From assembly GCF_001187505.1 (NCBI RefSeq), contig NZ_CP012150.1:4994048-5058047 (forward strand): 64,000 bases of DNA, in the 5' to 3' direction. Positions 52,134 through 61,674 of this stretch are shown here, piece after piece. Within the stretch, counting starts at the first letter, position 1. Each line of letters opens with the position of its first letter. Source of the stretch: Mycolicibacterium goodii. Its GTDB lineage: Bacteria > Actinomycetota > Actinomycetes > Mycobacteriales > Mycobacteriaceae. The translations under genes and the position numbers were made by a program. A model generated the notes under the pieces. The model was not told the DNA's origin, did no database searches, and was given only the letters and a program-made list of their open reading frames with translations.

Positions 52134-52424
52134 CCACGATCGGTCGTCGCTCAAAATTCCCCCGGGATTTCCGTGACGCCCGTCCGCCACACTCGACTGA
52201 AGTTTCCCATTGTGCCACATCCTCGGCGCGAGGGAAGTTTGCTGGAGGAGTTCGGGCTTGCGGCGGCGGGAAGATCGGCAGGCGCATTCGTCCGTGCGAT
52301 GCGGGCGCGCCGCAGCGGGTGACGGGCATTCGGCCCGCGACGAGACCGTCGGATGCGGCCGTGAACATCGAGGATGCTGCGGAAACGCCGACTCGACGAC
52401 CCGCTGCGGGCATAGGCTTCGAAG

Positions 52425-53744
52425 GTGGTGCTCAGCGACGGTTGGCGCTCGGTGTGCATGCCCGAGCTCGCGCTCGACAACCGCGTGCCCGCCCGCACGC
52501 GGCACTATGCCGACAGCGTTGCCGGCAGACAACGCGTGCTCGGCGTCGCGACGTGGATCGCCGCGGCGGTCACTGCGGGTTTCGGGATCTTCCAGCTCGC
52601 GGTCGGCGCGCAGATCTGGCGGCTCGGCTTCCTCAACCTGCTGTTCGCCTGCCTGTTCATCACGGTGCCGTTGCTGCACCGGTTCGGGGAACTCGTCGCA
52701 CCGCTGACGTTCATCGTCATCGCCTACGTGTCGGTGACGCTCATGTGTTACGAGATCGGCACCGACTCCGGGCTGCAGTTCTACTTCCTCGTGTCGGCGT
52801 CGCTGGTGGTGCTCGTGCTGGGCATCGAACGCATCGTGCTCGCGGCCTCGCTCGTCGCGGTCGGGGTCGCGGCCACGATCGTGCTGGAATTCGTCGCGCC
52901 CGACGACCGGGGTCTCGGCCCGCCGTGGACGCTGTCGGTGGGGTTCGTGATCTCGACGGTGTCGGCCGCGGTCATGGTGGTCGCGACCGTGTGGTCGGCG
53001 CTGCGCGAGATCGCCCGCGCGGAGGAGGCGATGGAGGCCGAATATCAGCGGTCCGAGAAGCTGCTGGCGAACATCCTTCCCGCCACGATCGCGACCCGGC
53101 TGAAGGATCCGGCCCGCACGATCATCGCCGACCGGTACGACGACGCGTCGATCCTGTTCGCCGACATCGCCGGCTACACCAAGCGGGCCAGTGAGACCGC
53201 ACCGTGCGATCTGGTGCGGTTCCTGGACACCCTCTACACCGAGCTCGACGCCCTGGTGGAGCGGCACTGCCTGGAGAAGGTGAAGACCAGCGGCGACTCG
53301 TACATGGTGGTCGGTGGGATCCCCGAGCCGCGCACCGATCACGCCGAGGCGCTCGCGGATCTGGCACTCGACATGGCCGCGGCGGTCGCCGATCTCACCG
53401 ATCCCGAGGGTAGGCGGGTGCCGCTGCGGATCGGTCTGGCCGCCGGACCGGTGGTCGCCGGGGTGGTCGGTGCGCGCCGGTTCTTCTACGACGTGTGGGG
53501 TGACGCGGTCAACGTGGCATCCCGCATGGAGAGCACCGACGTCGAAGGCCGCATCCAGGTGCCCGACGACATGTGCCATCGCCTGCGTCATGCGTTCGTG
53601 CTCGAAGAGCGCGGCGACGTGGAGGTCAAGGGCAAAGGCGTGATGCGGACGTGGTACCTGGTGGGTCGCCGGAGCAGCGGACGCGCGCCGCGTGAGACCG
53701 GCGACGCGCGTCGTGCGGCCGTCGGCGACCCGGCCGGTCGCTAG
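52425..53744 (+). CDS. cya: Membrane-bound class III adenylyl cyclase (Rv1625c-type)
   Basis: The 439-residue protein has six transmembrane helices (residues about 40-195), a short transducer helix (MEAEYQRSEKLLANILPATI) and one cyclase homology domain. Catalytic positions match the mycobacterial enzyme: metal-binding Asp in LFADIAGYT and SGDSYM, adenine-selecting Lys in EKVKTSGDS and Asp in VWGDAVNVASRMES, with the transition-state Asn and Arg in the same segment. It should act as a homodimer making cAMP. GTG 52425 is used; ATG 52458 is an alternative. Its stop shares CTAG with that of the convergent dps gene. Confidence 0.93.
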   Translation: MVLSDGWRSVCMPELALDNRVPARTRHYADSVAGRQRVLGVATWIAAAVTAGFGIFQLAVGAQIWRLGFLNLLFACLFITVPLLHRFGELVAPLTFIVIAYVSVTLMCYEIGTDSGLQFYFLVSASLVVLVLGIERIVLAASLVAVGVAATIVLEFVAPDDRGLGPPWTLSVGFVISTVSAAVMVVATVWSALREIARAEEAMEAEYQRSEKLLANILPATIATRLKDPARTIIADRYDDASILFADIAGYTKRASETAPCDLVRFLDTLYTELDALVERHCLEKVKTSGDSYMVVGGIPEPRTDHAEALADLALDMAAAVADLTDPEGRRVPLRIGLAAGPVVAGVVGARRFFYDVWGDAVNVASRMESTDVEGRIQVPDDMCHRLRHAFVLEERGDVEVKGKGVMRTWYLVGRRSSGRAPRETGDARRAAVGDPAGR

Positions 53745-54226
53745 ACCTTTCGGTTCTCCGACCGGATCAGCCAGGCCTGCTTCTCCAGACCGTCGATCAG
53801 CTGGTGCAGCAGGTCGGCCGTGCTGGGGTCCTCGGCGTCCACCGCGTCGTGAACCCGCCGCATCGTGTCGACGGTGGCGTTGATACGCGCGGTGATGAGG
53901 TCGACGACGTCGGCGGTGCTGTGCTCGAAGGCCGGGAACTCCGGCAGCGTCGTGGTGGCCGCCACGGTGTCGGAACGGCCGTCCGGAACGGCTTCGAGTG
54001 CGCGCATCCGCTCGGCGATGGTGTCGCTGCCCTCACGGGCGAAGTCGATCAACTCGTCAAGTTGCAGATGCAGATCGCGGAAGTTGGTGCCGACGACGTT
54101 CCAGTGCGCCTGTTTGCCCTGCAGCGAGAGCTCGATCAGGTCGACGAGAACCTTCTGCAGGTTGGCGCTGAACTCGGGTGTTGCGTGGAATCCTTGGGTA
54201 TCTGCTTCGGTTCGGCGTGTACTCAT
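53741..54226 (-). CDS. dps: Dps-family DNA-binding/ferritin-like protein (Dps2-like)
   Basis: The 161-residue protein forms the usual four-helix ferritin-like fold. The ferroxidase ligands are visible: His in GKQAHWNVVG, His in FRDLHLQLDEL, and Asp/Glu in FAREGSDTIAERM. It should assemble into a dodecamer that stores iron and protects DNA from peroxide. M. smegmatis has two such proteins; this one lies in the position of Dps2 (recalled). A GGAAC-N17-CGTT element (54261-54236) fits a SigH/SigE promoter giving a nearly leaderless message. There is no ribosome site. The stop overlaps that of the cyclase gene. Confidence 0.92.
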   Translation of the reverse strand: MSTRRTEADTQGFHATPEFSANLQKVLVDLIELSLQGKQAHWNVVGTNFRDLHLQLDELIDFAREGSDTIAERMRALEAVPDGRSDTVAATTTLPEFPAFEHSTADVVDLITARINATVDTMRRVHDAVDAEDPSTADLLHQLIDGLEKQAWLIRSENRKV

Positions 54227-54235
54227 GTCAGGTTC

Positions 54236-54261
54236 AACGCGTTCTTTTCTGGAATAGTTCC
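54236..54261 (-). promoter_or_regulatory. SigH/SigE-type promoter of dps
   Basis: On the minus strand GGAAC (54261-54257) and CGTT (54239-54236) are 17 bases apart, an exact match to the mycobacterial SigH/SigE consensus. Transcription would start at or just before the dps ATG at 54226. Confidence 0.55.
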
Positions 54262-54289
54262 AAAATACTGTGATGTGACGGCGATCACG

Positions 54290-56104
54290 TCATGTCGATC
54301 GGGCCTGGTGACCGCCGTGACCGTGGTCCGACCGACCGGCATCCGACTGCTGGGCCAGAAACCGGGCGTAACCGGTACCCATCCCCAGCAGTACCAGACC
54401 GCCGACGAGAAACAACACCACCCGGTACATGCCGTCGAGCGTCCCCAGATCGAACAGGAAGAGCTTGGCCGTCGCGGCCGCCACCAGGACGAGTCCCCCG
54501 CCGATCAGCAGCCGCCGCGACGCGCGAGGGTGTCGTGCCGCGTAGCCGAACGCCAGCGCCGCCGCCACGATCCAACTCAGTGTCGCGGCCATGTGGCCGG
54601 CGCGGAACCCGACCTCGGACCCGCCGAGTGCGACACCGATCGTGACGGCCAATGTGGTTGCCGCATAACCGATCACCGCCGCGCCGACGGTCCACGCCAG
54701 ACGCACGGCATCGGTCTCGGGTGCCGTGCGTGTCCACGCCCACACGATCGCCACCGCGGCCCCGATCAACAGCACGCTGCCGATCACCACCGACACCGTC
54801 ACCGGGCCGTCCAGCGGCGTGGCCTCGACGAGCAGGTGCGGCGGCGCGGAGCCGAGATGGAGCAATCCGCCGATCAGCGCGAAACCGATTGCGGCGCACC
54901 GACCCACCGGGTCGCGTCGGGCGCCGACAGCGACGACGGACGCCATCGCCAGCAGCACCGGCGCGGCGACCATGCCGTCGAACGCGACGAGCTCCGCGAT
55001 CAACGCGGCGGCCGCCGACAGCGCCGACCACACGCGACGGGAAGAAGCCCCCACGCCAGGAACGCGGTCACCGATCGCCGCGAGAGCCAACGCCCCGGCG
55101 GCCAACGCGGCGATCAGCAGCGCCGCGAGCGGCCGGTCGGCCGTGGCCGAAACACACAGCAGCGGCACGGTTCCCAAGGACGACACCACCGCCGTCGCCG
55201 CCGGCCTGCTGCCCGACCGCGACACCGTCACACCGCTTGCCAGAGCCAACACGGCCGCCAGCGCACACACCAACGCCAGCCGCAGGTCATCGCGCCCACC
55301 GATCGCGGCGGACACCAGTGCGACGAGCAACGGGACCGTCACCGCGGCGGTGCGCGCGACGTGCAGCCAGAACCAGTCCCGGCCGAGCTGCACCGGAAGC
55401 GACGCCGCCGACAGCGCGAGCATGAAGCCGGTCAACAGCAGTGTCACACCGTCGGTGATCACCGGCGCCAACCCGATCAACGGCACGAGCACCAGCACCC
55501 CGAGTTGTTCGGAGTTCCACCGTCGCGCCAGCATCAGCCCACCCGCACCGACGATCCCGGCCAGTACCAGGCCCACCGGGGCAGGTACCCATTCATAGAT
55601 GGTCGTCACCGCGATCACGTCCAGGTACGCCGCGGCCACACCGGTCGCGGCGGTGGCGACCGCCCCCACCCGGCCACCCGGGCGCCGGTCGAGCCACACC
55701 GCGGCCGCCACCAGCGCACAGGCCAGGAGCGCTCCGGCCGCGACCCGCACTTCGGGGCGCAACATCCCGGCCTGCGCGGCCAGCACCAGCAGTGACACCA
55801 CGCCGACGAGGGTCACGACGACACCAGCGACGGCCAGGGCCTTGCCGATCCAGCCCTCGGACCGGGATCTCAGCGGCGGGTGCTGTGGCGGACTCGGTTG
55901 GGGTGAAGTCGCCTGGGCAGGCGCGGCGGCCGGCGCCTGCTGCGGATACCACTGCGGTGGAGCGGCTTGCGGATGGGCGGCGTATTGCTGTCCGGTCAAC
56001 CGGTCCAGGGTGGCCAGATCACCGGCCATCCGGTTCAGATACGCCGACACGGCCGTGAGGTCCGCCGTCAACCGGGCGATGAGCGCGCGTTGCGGTTCGG
56101 TCAT
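54290..56104 (-). CDS. DUF2339 multi-spanning membrane protein
   Basis: The 604-residue protein has a coiled-coil-like start (LIARLTADLTAVSAYLNRMA), a Pro/Gln-rich linker (residues 45-80) and then about 18-20 hydrophobic helices. KALAVAGVVVTLVGVV and the C-terminal LFLFDLGTLDGMYRVVLFLV are signatures of the DUF2339 family, whose role is unknown. ATG 56104 begins the protein. It lies 43 bases after the stop of the response regulator gene on the same strand, so it may be co-transcribed with the two-component system. The tail is His-rich (SDHGHGGH). Confidence 0.85.
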   Translation of the reverse strand: MTEPQRALIARLTADLTAVSAYLNRMAGDLATLDRLTGQQYAAHPQAAPPQWYPQQAPAAAPAQATSPQPSPPQHPPLRSRSEGWIGKALAVAGVVVTLVGVVSLLVLAAQAGMLRPEVRVAAGALLACALVAAAVWLDRRPGGRVGAVATAATGVAAAYLDVIAVTTIYEWVPAPVGLVLAGIVGAGGLMLARRWNSEQLGVLVLVPLIGLAPVITDGVTLLLTGFMLALSAASLPVQLGRDWFWLHVARTAAVTVPLLVALVSAAIGGRDDLRLALVCALAAVLALASGVTVSRSGSRPAATAVVSSLGTVPLLCVSATADRPLAALLIAALAAGALALAAIGDRVPGVGASSRRVWSALSAAAALIAELVAFDGMVAAPVLLAMASVVAVGARRDPVGRCAAIGFALIGGLLHLGSAPPHLLVEATPLDGPVTVSVVIGSVLLIGAAVAIVWAWTRTAPETDAVRLAWTVGAAVIGYAATTLAVTIGVALGGSEVGFRAGHMAATLSWIVAAALAFGYAARHPRASRRLLIGGGLVLVAAATAKLFLFDLGTLDGMYRVVLFLVGGLVLLGMGTGYARFLAQQSDAGRSDHGHGGHQARST

Positions 56105-56147
56105 GCCGTCAGACTGACAGCAGAACCCGGCGATGAGATGAGTAGGA

Positions 56148-56801
56148 CTACTCGTCCAGGCCGTGTTCTATCGCGTAGCGGGCGAGTTCGACGCGGTTGG
56201 CCACCTGCAGCTTGCGGAAGGTCGCCTGCACATGGTTCTCCACGGTGCGGTGGCTGAGCGACAGGCGCGCGGCGATCTGTTTGGCCGTCAACCCTTTCGC
56301 GACGTACCGCAGGATCTCGGTTTCGCGTTCGGTGAGGGTCGGGGTCGGCGGGCCCTGCTGCGCGGGTTGCTGCGCGATCCGCCGGTACTCCCCCAGGACC
56401 AGACCGGCAAGGCCGGGGGTGAACACGGCCCGGCCCTCGGCGGTGGCCCGGACCGCATCGGCCAGTTCGGTTTTGGATGCGCTCTTCACCAGGTAGCCGG
56501 TGGCGCCCGCCTTGACCGCTTCGAGCACGTCGTCGCGCTCATCGGAGGCCGACAGCACGAGCACCCGCGAGCCGGGTGAGACCGCGAGCACCTCCGCGGT
56601 GGCCTGGGCACCCGACCCGTCGGCGAGTCGCATGTCCATGACGACCACGTCGGGACGGACCACCGCGGCGCGACGGGCCGCGGACCCCACGCCGTCGGCG
56701 GTGGCGACGACATCGAAGCCGTCGTCGGCGAGGTCACGGGCCACCGCGTCGCGCCAGATCGGGTGGTCGTCGACGACCATCACCCTGGGTGCCTCTGCCA
56801 T
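56148..56801 (-). CDS. NarL/LuxR-type response regulator (MacR-like)
   Basis: The 217-residue regulator has a receiver domain with VDDHP, phospho-acceptor Asp in VVMDMRLADGSG (about residue 55), LSAS and LVKSAS. A C-terminal LuxR-type helix-turn-helix follows (LTERETEILRYVAKGLTAKQ, ARLSLSHRTVENHVQATFRK). ATG 56801 overlaps the stop of the histidine kinase gene (TGATG), so the two form a coupled pair. The target genes are unknown; the neighbouring DUF2339 gene is a candidate. Confidence 0.92.
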   Translation of the reverse strand: MAEAPRVMVVDDHPIWRDAVARDLADDGFDVVATADGVGSAARRAAVVRPDVVVMDMRLADGSGAQATAEVLAVSPGSRVLVLSASDERDDVLEAVKAGATGYLVKSASKTELADAVRATAEGRAVFTPGLAGLVLGEYRRIAQQPAQQGPPTPTLTERETEILRYVAKGLTAKQIAARLSLSHRTVENHVQATFRKLQVANRVELARYAIEHGLDE

Positions 56802-57940
56802 CACTGCCCCTTTTCTGCCCGCGCGACGGTGAGTTCCCACTCTGTTCCGCAGCCCGGCCCGGTGGTCAACTGTGCCGTACCGCCCAACCAATCCATCCGT
56901 CCGACAATGGATTTCGCCACGCCCATCCGGCCCTGCCGTTCCGCCTCGGCCAACCGGCCGTCGGGGATGCCGACGCCGTCGTCGCGGATGCTCACCGTGA
57001 CCGAATCCCCGAGGTCCTCCAGCAGCACGTACGCCCGCGCGTGGGACCCGGCGTGCGCGGCGACGTTGTCGAGCGCATTCTCCGCGGCCGCGAACAGTTC
57101 TCGGGCCACGGTGTGGTCCAGCAACACCGGTTCGGCGGGCACACTCACCGAGACCCGGTCGGAAGCCCTCGTGCGCAGCAACGCGCCCACATCGGTCAAC
57201 GGGCCTGCCATCGTGTCGGCGTCGGCCGCGCTGACCAGACGGCGCAGCGCCCTTTCCTGCTCGCCCGCCAGTTCCGCCAACTGCGCGCTCTCCCCACCGA
57301 TCTCGCGGCCGCGCCGGGCCACCAGCGCCAGCACCTGGATGGCACCGTCGTGCACGCGGCGCGAGAGGCGTTCGCGTTCCTCCAGCGCCGCCGAGAGTCG
57401 CACCGCGCGTTCCAGTTCGGCGTGCGCGCGGCGCGCCGTCTGGGCCGCCATACCCACGGCGAGACCGACCGCGAGTTCGATGACGATCGTGGCGTTGCGC
57501 CCGAGGTTGACGCTGACATAGCCCTTGAGCACCGCGACCGCGGCCATCACCACCAGTGCGGCCGCCATGCCGCCGATCGGACCGAAGTGCAACGCCGCCG
57601 AGATGGTGGCATTGGTGGCCCACAGGGTCGTCGGCCACGACTGGTTGTCGGAGACCCACTGATCGGAGGCGACCAGTTCGGTCGACAGCATCAACGCCAC
57701 GACGACGACCAGTTCGGCGATCACCCAGACCCCGCGTCGGCGCGAACCACTCAGATAGGCCGTCGCGCATGCGGCGCTCCACGCGATCAGCACGGCGAAC
57801 AGCACCCACCCCAGCACGGGGCGTTGCAGGTCGTCGGTGATCGCGATGTGGAATCCGAGAGCGTACAGGCAGCTCAGCAGCCGAAAGACCTGCGCCGCAC
57901 GCCACAACGGCGTGACCGGGTCGGGATCGCGCTGCTGCAC
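56801..57940 (-). CDS. Sensor histidine kinase (MacS-like)
   Basis: The 379-residue kinase has about six transmembrane helices with short loops and no large extracellular domain. A HisKA_3-type dimerisation helix follows, with the phospho-acceptor His in SRRVHDGAIQVLALV (about residue 196). The ATPase domain has ENALDNVAAHA (N box) and DDGVGIPDG (G1 box). The membrane part resembles actinobacterial MacS sensors, which may respond to membrane state. GTG 57940 is the start. Ten bases separate it from the stop of the sulfurtransferase gene upstream. Confidence 0.9.
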   Translation of the reverse strand: MQQRDPDPVTPLWRAAQVFRLLSCLYALGFHIAITDDLQRPVLGWVLFAVLIAWSAACATAYLSGSRRRGVWVIAELVVVVALMLSTELVASDQWVSDNQSWPTTLWATNATISAALHFGPIGGMAAALVVMAAVAVLKGYVSVNLGRNATIVIELAVGLAVGMAAQTARRAHAELERAVRLSAALEERERLSRRVHDGAIQVLALVARRGREIGGESAQLAELAGEQERALRRLVSAADADTMAGPLTDVGALLRTRASDRVSVSVPAEPVLLDHTVARELFAAAENALDNVAAHAGSHARAYVLLEDLGDSVTVSIRDDGVGIPDGRLAEAERQGRMGVAKSIVGRMDWLGGTAQLTTGPGCGTEWELTVARAEKGQ

Positions 57941-57949
57941 GTGCTCAGC

Positions 57950-58843
57950 TTAAGGCGGCCGCGGGCCGTCGGACGGCACCGACCAGCCCGGCTGGTCGTC
58001 GCCGCGTGCCACCGGACGGCCGGGATCGGACACCCATTCCGACCAGGAGCCAGGGAACAGCGCGGCCTCGACCCCGGCGGCGGCCAGCCCCGCCACGGTG
58101 AGCGCGGCCGTGACTCCCGAACCGCAGTAGGCACCGACGCCGGTGTCGGCCGAACCGCGTCGGGACAGCAGTGCCCGCACCTCGGTTTCGTCGCGCAGGG
58201 TGCCGTCGGGGTTGAGCAGTCCGGTGCTCGGCAGGTTCACCGCACCGGGGATGTGCCCGGCGACCGGGTCGACGGGCTCCACCTCACCCCGGTACCGCTC
58301 GGGTGCCCTGGCGTCGAGCAGCACCGCCGCCGACTGCACATCGTCAGCGGTCAGCGTGGGCAGTGCGCCGTGGTAGAGGTCGTCGTGGCTGACCCGCACG
58401 TCACCCGGTTCTGGTGTCACCGGCCCGGTCTCGACGGGGCCTCCGCCGTCGACCCAGGCGCTCAGACCGCCGTCGAGGATCCGCACACCACCGATCCCCG
58501 CCGCGGTCAGGCACCACCATGCCCGCGCCGACCCGGCCCGGTTCCAGTCGTCGTACACCACGGTCGGGACGCCGTCGCGCACACCCCAGCGGCGCGCGGC
58601 GGCCTGAAGATCCCGCCCGGACGGCAACGGGTGACGGCCGCGTCCGCTGACGTGATGGTCGGCGAGGTCGTCCTCGAGCGACACATAGACCGCACCGGGC
58701 AGATGGCCGTCGAGATAGGCCTGTTCGCCGTTCGGCTCGGCCAGGGTCCAGCGCACGTCGAGCAGGGCCACGGGGCCGCCTGCCGAGAGCAACCCGATGA
58801 GCTCCGCGGTACCCATGAAGACGTCCGAACGAGTTGTCGTCAC
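57950..58843 (-). CDS. sseA: Sulfurtransferase with two rhodanese domains
   Basis: The 297-residue protein has tandem rhodanese domains. The C-terminal one carries the catalytic Cys in the active loop YCGSGVTA (about residue 240). The N-terminal one has VVYDDWNRAGSARAW in place of a Cys loop and is therefore structural, as in thiosulfate and 3-mercaptopyruvate sulfurtransferases. The loop CGSGVT is closer to the mercaptopyruvate type than to CRxGxT of classical rhodanese. ATG 58843 starts the protein. It follows the glutamine-transporter ATPase gene by 10 bases, so it may be read from that promoter. The symbol is tentative. Confidence 0.85.
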   Translation of the reverse strand: MTTTRSDVFMGTAELIGLLSAGGPVALLDVRWTLAEPNGEQAYLDGHLPGAVYVSLEDDLADHHVSGRGRHPLPSGRDLQAAARRWGVRDGVPTVVYDDWNRAGSARAWWCLTAAGIGGVRILDGGLSAWVDGGGPVETGPVTPEPGDVRVSHDDLYHGALPTLTADDVQSAAVLLDARAPERYRGEVEPVDPVAGHIPGAVNLPSTGLLNPDGTLRDETEVRALLSRRGSADTGVGAYCGSGVTAALTVAGLAAAGVEAALFPGSWSEWVSDPGRPVARGDDQPGWSVPSDGPRPP

Positions 58844-58853
58844 CTGCTCGAAG

Positions 58854-59639
58854 CTACATGACCTTCGACAGGAAGGCTTTGGTCCGTTCGTGTTTCGGGT
58901 TTGCCATCACCTCGCGCGGATTGCCGCTCTCGACGATGACACCGCCGTCCATGAACACCAGCTTGTCGGCCACCTCGCGGGCGAACCCCATCTCGTGGGT
59001 GACCACGACCATGGTCATGCCCTCGGCGGCGAGCTTCTTCATGACGCCGAGGACGTCGCCGACGAGTTCGGGGTCGAGCGCCGAGGTCGGCTCGTCGAAG
59101 AGCATGAGTTTCGGGTTCATCGCGAGCGCCCGCGCGATCGCCACGCGCTGCTGCTGACCACCCGACAACTGCGCCGGGTAGGCATCCGCCTTGTCCGCGA
59201 GACCCACCTGGTTGAGCAGGTCGCGGGCCCGGTCGACGGCGTCCTTCTTCTTGACGCCCTTCACCTTGATCGGGGCCTCGATGATGTTGGCCAGCGCGGT
59301 GCGGTGCGGGAACAGGTTGAAGTGCTGGAACACCATTCCGACGTCGCGACGCTGCTTGGCCACCTCGGAGGGCTTCATCTCGTGCAGCTTGCCGCCGCGC
59401 TCGCGGTAGCCCACCAGTTCGCCGTCGACGTAGAGCCGTCCGGCGCTCACGGTCTCCAGATGGTTGATGCACCGCAGGAACGTCGACTTGCCCGAACCGG
59501 ACGGGCCGACGAGCACCAGCACCTGACCTTTTTCGACTTCCAGGGTGACGCCCCTGAGCACCTTCAGCGCGCCGAAGTTCTTGCACACGGTCTCGGCGCG
59601 GACCATGTAGTTGATGCCGGTGGCCTCCGTCGTGGTCAC
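58854..59639 (-). CDS. glnQ: Polar amino acid ABC transporter ATP-binding protein (GlnQ-like)
   Basis: The 261-residue ATPase has Walker [11 protein letters not shown]-loop [13 protein letters not shown], signature [15 protein letters not shown], Walker [15 protein letters not shown] and [13 protein letters not shown], the standard GlnQ/HisP pattern. An insertion around [19 protein letters not shown] is common in the actinobacterial branch. GTG 59639 overlaps the permease stop (GTGA). Together with the upstream permease and binding protein it should import glutamine or another polar amino acid. Confidence 0.9.
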   Translation of the reverse strand: MTTTEATGINYMVRAETVCKNFGALKVLRGVTLEVEKGQVLVLVGPSGSGKSTFLRCINHLETVSAGRLYVDGELVGYRERGGKLHEMKPSEVAKQRRDVGMVFQHFNLFPHRTALANIIEAPIKVKGVKKKDAVDRARDLLNQVGLADKADAYPAQLSGGQQQRVAIARALAMNPKLMLFDEPTSALDPELVGDVLGVMKKLAAEGMTMVVVTHEMGFAREVADKLVFMDGGVIVESGNPREVMANPKHERTKAFLSKVM

Positions 59640-60568
59640 GGGTGTGGTTCTCCTACCGTCTGGGCCTTGGCGAGCGCCTCGAGTTGCTTGGAGGTCAACT
59701 TCCGCGAGGCACCCCGCGAGAAGTAGCGCTCGAGGTAGTACTGGCCGACCATCAGGATGCTCGTGATCACGAGGTACCACGTCGCCGCCACCAACAGCAG
59801 CGGAACCGGCTCGAACAGCCGCGCGGCGATCTCCCGTGAGGAGATGCCGTACAGGTCGAGGGTGAACGGCACCGCGGTGACCAGCGACGTGGTCTTGAGC
59901 ATGCTGATGATCTCGTTGCCGGTGGGCGGGATGATGACGCGCATCGCCTGCGGCAGCACCGTGCGACGCATGGCCAGACCCCACGACATGCCCAGTGCGG
60001 TCGACGCTTCCAGCTGTCCCTCGGGTACCGAACTGATGCCCGCGCGGATGATCTCGGCCATGTAGGCGGCCTCGTTGAGGGCCAGGCCGAGGATCGCCAG
60101 CAGGAACGGGATGGACAGCGACTGCAGGTTGAGGTGGAAGAACGACGGACCGAACGGCACGCCCAGCTGGATGTTCTGGTAGATGGTCGGGATCAGACCC
60201 CAGAACACCAGCTGCACGTACACCGGGGTGCCGCGGAAGATCCACAGATACACCCACGACACCGACCGGAACACCGGGTTCGGCGACAGCCGCATCACCG
60301 CGAGCAGCACCCCGAGCACGATGGCGATGACCATCGAATAGACGGTCAACTGCAGGGTGTTGAGCACGCCGACGGTGAGCACCCGCTCGTTGAACAGGTA
60401 CTCGAAGTAGACCTGCCAGCGGTAGGCCTCGTTGGTCGCCGCGCCGTAGATGAAAAGGGCCGCCAGAACGACGATGACGACCGCCGCCACCCAGCGCCAG
60501 GGGTGGCGCAGCGGCACCGCGTCAATCGCGGCCGGGGCCGCCTGTGGCGGCGTGTCGACATCTGTCAC
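59636..60568 (-). CDS. glnP: Polar amino acid ABC transporter permease (GlnP-like)
   Basis: The 310-residue permease has an N-terminal helix near residue 30 and five more within the HisM-type domain. [15 protein letters not shown] and the EAA-loop [22 protein letters not shown] are diagnostic. The C-terminus is charged and extends beyond typical GlnP. GTG 60568 has AGGAA about nine bases upstream, and the gene begins ten bases after the binding-protein stop. A single permease gene implies a homodimeric channel. Confidence 0.9.
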   Translation of the reverse strand: MTDVDTPPQAAPAAIDAVPLRHPWRWVAAVVIVVLAALFIYGAATNEAYRWQVYFEYLFNERVLTVGVLNTLQLTVYSMVIAIVLGVLLAVMRLSPNPVFRSVSWVYLWIFRGTPVYVQLVFWGLIPTIYQNIQLGVPFGPSFFHLNLQSLSIPFLLAILGLALNEAAYMAEIIRAGISSVPEGQLEASTALGMSWGLAMRRTVLPQAMRVIIPPTGNEIISMLKTTSLVTAVPFTLDLYGISSREIAARLFEPVPLLLVAATWYLVITSILMVGQYYLERYFSRGASRKLTSKQLEALAKAQTVGEPHP

Positions 60569-60578
60569 TTGTGCGTTC

Positions 60579-61499
60579 CTAACTGACCGCGCCGTTGATC
60601 ACCGGCTTGTCGATGGCGCCGTCCTCCAGACCCCAGTTGCCGGCGATCTTCTTGTACTCACCGTTGTCGATGAGGTGCTGGAGCGCCTGCTGCAGCGACT
60701 GCGCCAACGGCGAGCCCTTGGCGATCGGCCAGCCGTAGGGCGCCGAGTCGAACACCTCGCCCGCCTTCTCCAGCTTGCCGTTGCTCTGCTTGATCGCGTA
60801 CAGCGTCACCGGGGAGTCCGCCGACATGGCGTCGACCTGGCCGAGCACCACGGCGTTGGTGGCGGCGTCCTGGCCGTCGAACGGCACGATCTGGATCGCC
60901 GGCTGACCGGCGTCGGTGCACTTCTTGCTGCGTGCGGGCAGCTCCTCGGTCTCCTGCACGGTCGTGGCCTGCACCGCGACCTTCTTGCCGCAGGCGTTCT
61001 CCGGGTCGATGCCGCCTCCGACGCGTTGCGCCCACAGCGATCCCGCCGAGAAGTAGGTGACGAAGTCGACCGACTGCTCGCGCTCCTTGGTGTCGGTGAA
61101 CGACGACATGCCGACGTTGAAGGTTCCGCCCTGGATCGAGGGGATGATCTTGGCGAAATCGGCCTCGCGGTACTCCGGGGTGAGACCCAACGTCGCGGCG
61201 ACCGCGTTCATGAGGTCGACGTCGAAGCCGACGATCTTGCCGGAGCTGTCCTTGAACTCGTTGGGCGCGTAGGGGATGTTCACGCCGACGATCAACTTGC
61301 CGGAGGACTTGATGTCCTCGGGCAGGGTGTTGGCGATCTCGTCAACCTTGGCGCCCGACGCCGCCTGGGTCGACTCCGGCGACGAACCTCCGCCGCCTTC
61401 ACCGCTCGCGCACGCCGACAGGGTCAGTGCGCCACTCGCGGCGAGGACCACCGCGAAACGCCACATCTTGCCCCGCCGGTTCTGACATCCAGCTCTCAC
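60579..61499 (-). CDS. glnH: Polar amino acid ABC transporter substrate-binding lipoprotein (GlnH-like)
   Basis: The 306-residue protein has a basic start, a hydrophobic signal and a lipobox LTLSAC (Cys about residue 30). A Gly/Ser-rich tether follows. The mature part is an SBP_bac_3 fold with SGKLIVGVNIPYAPNEF, GKIVGFDVDLMNAVAATL and IIPSIQGGTFNVGMSSF. Arg and Asp positions for an alpha-amino acid appear present. GTG 61499 (GAGG upstream) and ATG 61466 (GGGG upstream) are both plausible starts. A GlnR-like box lies about 90 bases upstream, suggesting induction on nitrogen limitation. Confidence 0.88.
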   Translation of the reverse strand: MRAGCQNRRGKMWRFAVVLAASGALTLSACASGEGGGGSSPESTQAASGAKVDEIANTLPEDIKSSGKLIVGVNIPYAPNEFKDSSGKIVGFDVDLMNAVAATLGLTPEYREADFAKIIPSIQGGTFNVGMSSFTDTKEREQSVDFVTYFSAGSLWAQRVGGGIDPENACGKKVAVQATTVQETEELPARSKKCTDAGQPAIQIVPFDGQDAATNAVVLGQVDAMSADSPVTLYAIKQSNGKLEKAGEVFDSAPYGWPIAKGSPLAQSLQQALQHLIDNGEYKKIAGNWGLEDGAIDKPVINGAVS

Positions 61500-61586
61500 A
61501 GGTTGCCTCTACTTTCTGCCTCGGGTCGCGTCCCGCCCCATTCCAACCTGGACACGTTAACGACCATGGACCCAGCGCGCACGCTG

Positions 61587-61602
61587 GTAACTGAACATTA
61601 AC
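61587..61602. promoter_or_regulatory. Candidate GlnR box upstream of the glutamine-type transporter
   Basis: GTAAC-TGAACA-TTAAC matches the actinobacterial GlnR pattern (two five-base sites separated by six, with AC-N9-AC). It lies between the divergent binding-protein gene and the DUF308 gene, 88 bases from the former's start. Confidence 0.5.
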
Positions 61603-61674
61603 GACCGCAGAAATGTGCCACAGCGGTAACGTAAAATCCGCTGCCACCATGTGTCGGTGTGCCACACTTCGGCC

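Noticed and set aside
53804..55795. 663-codon plus-strand frame opposite dps and the DUF2339 gene
   Set aside because: Translation is low-complexity Arg/Gln/His and crosses two unrelated genes.
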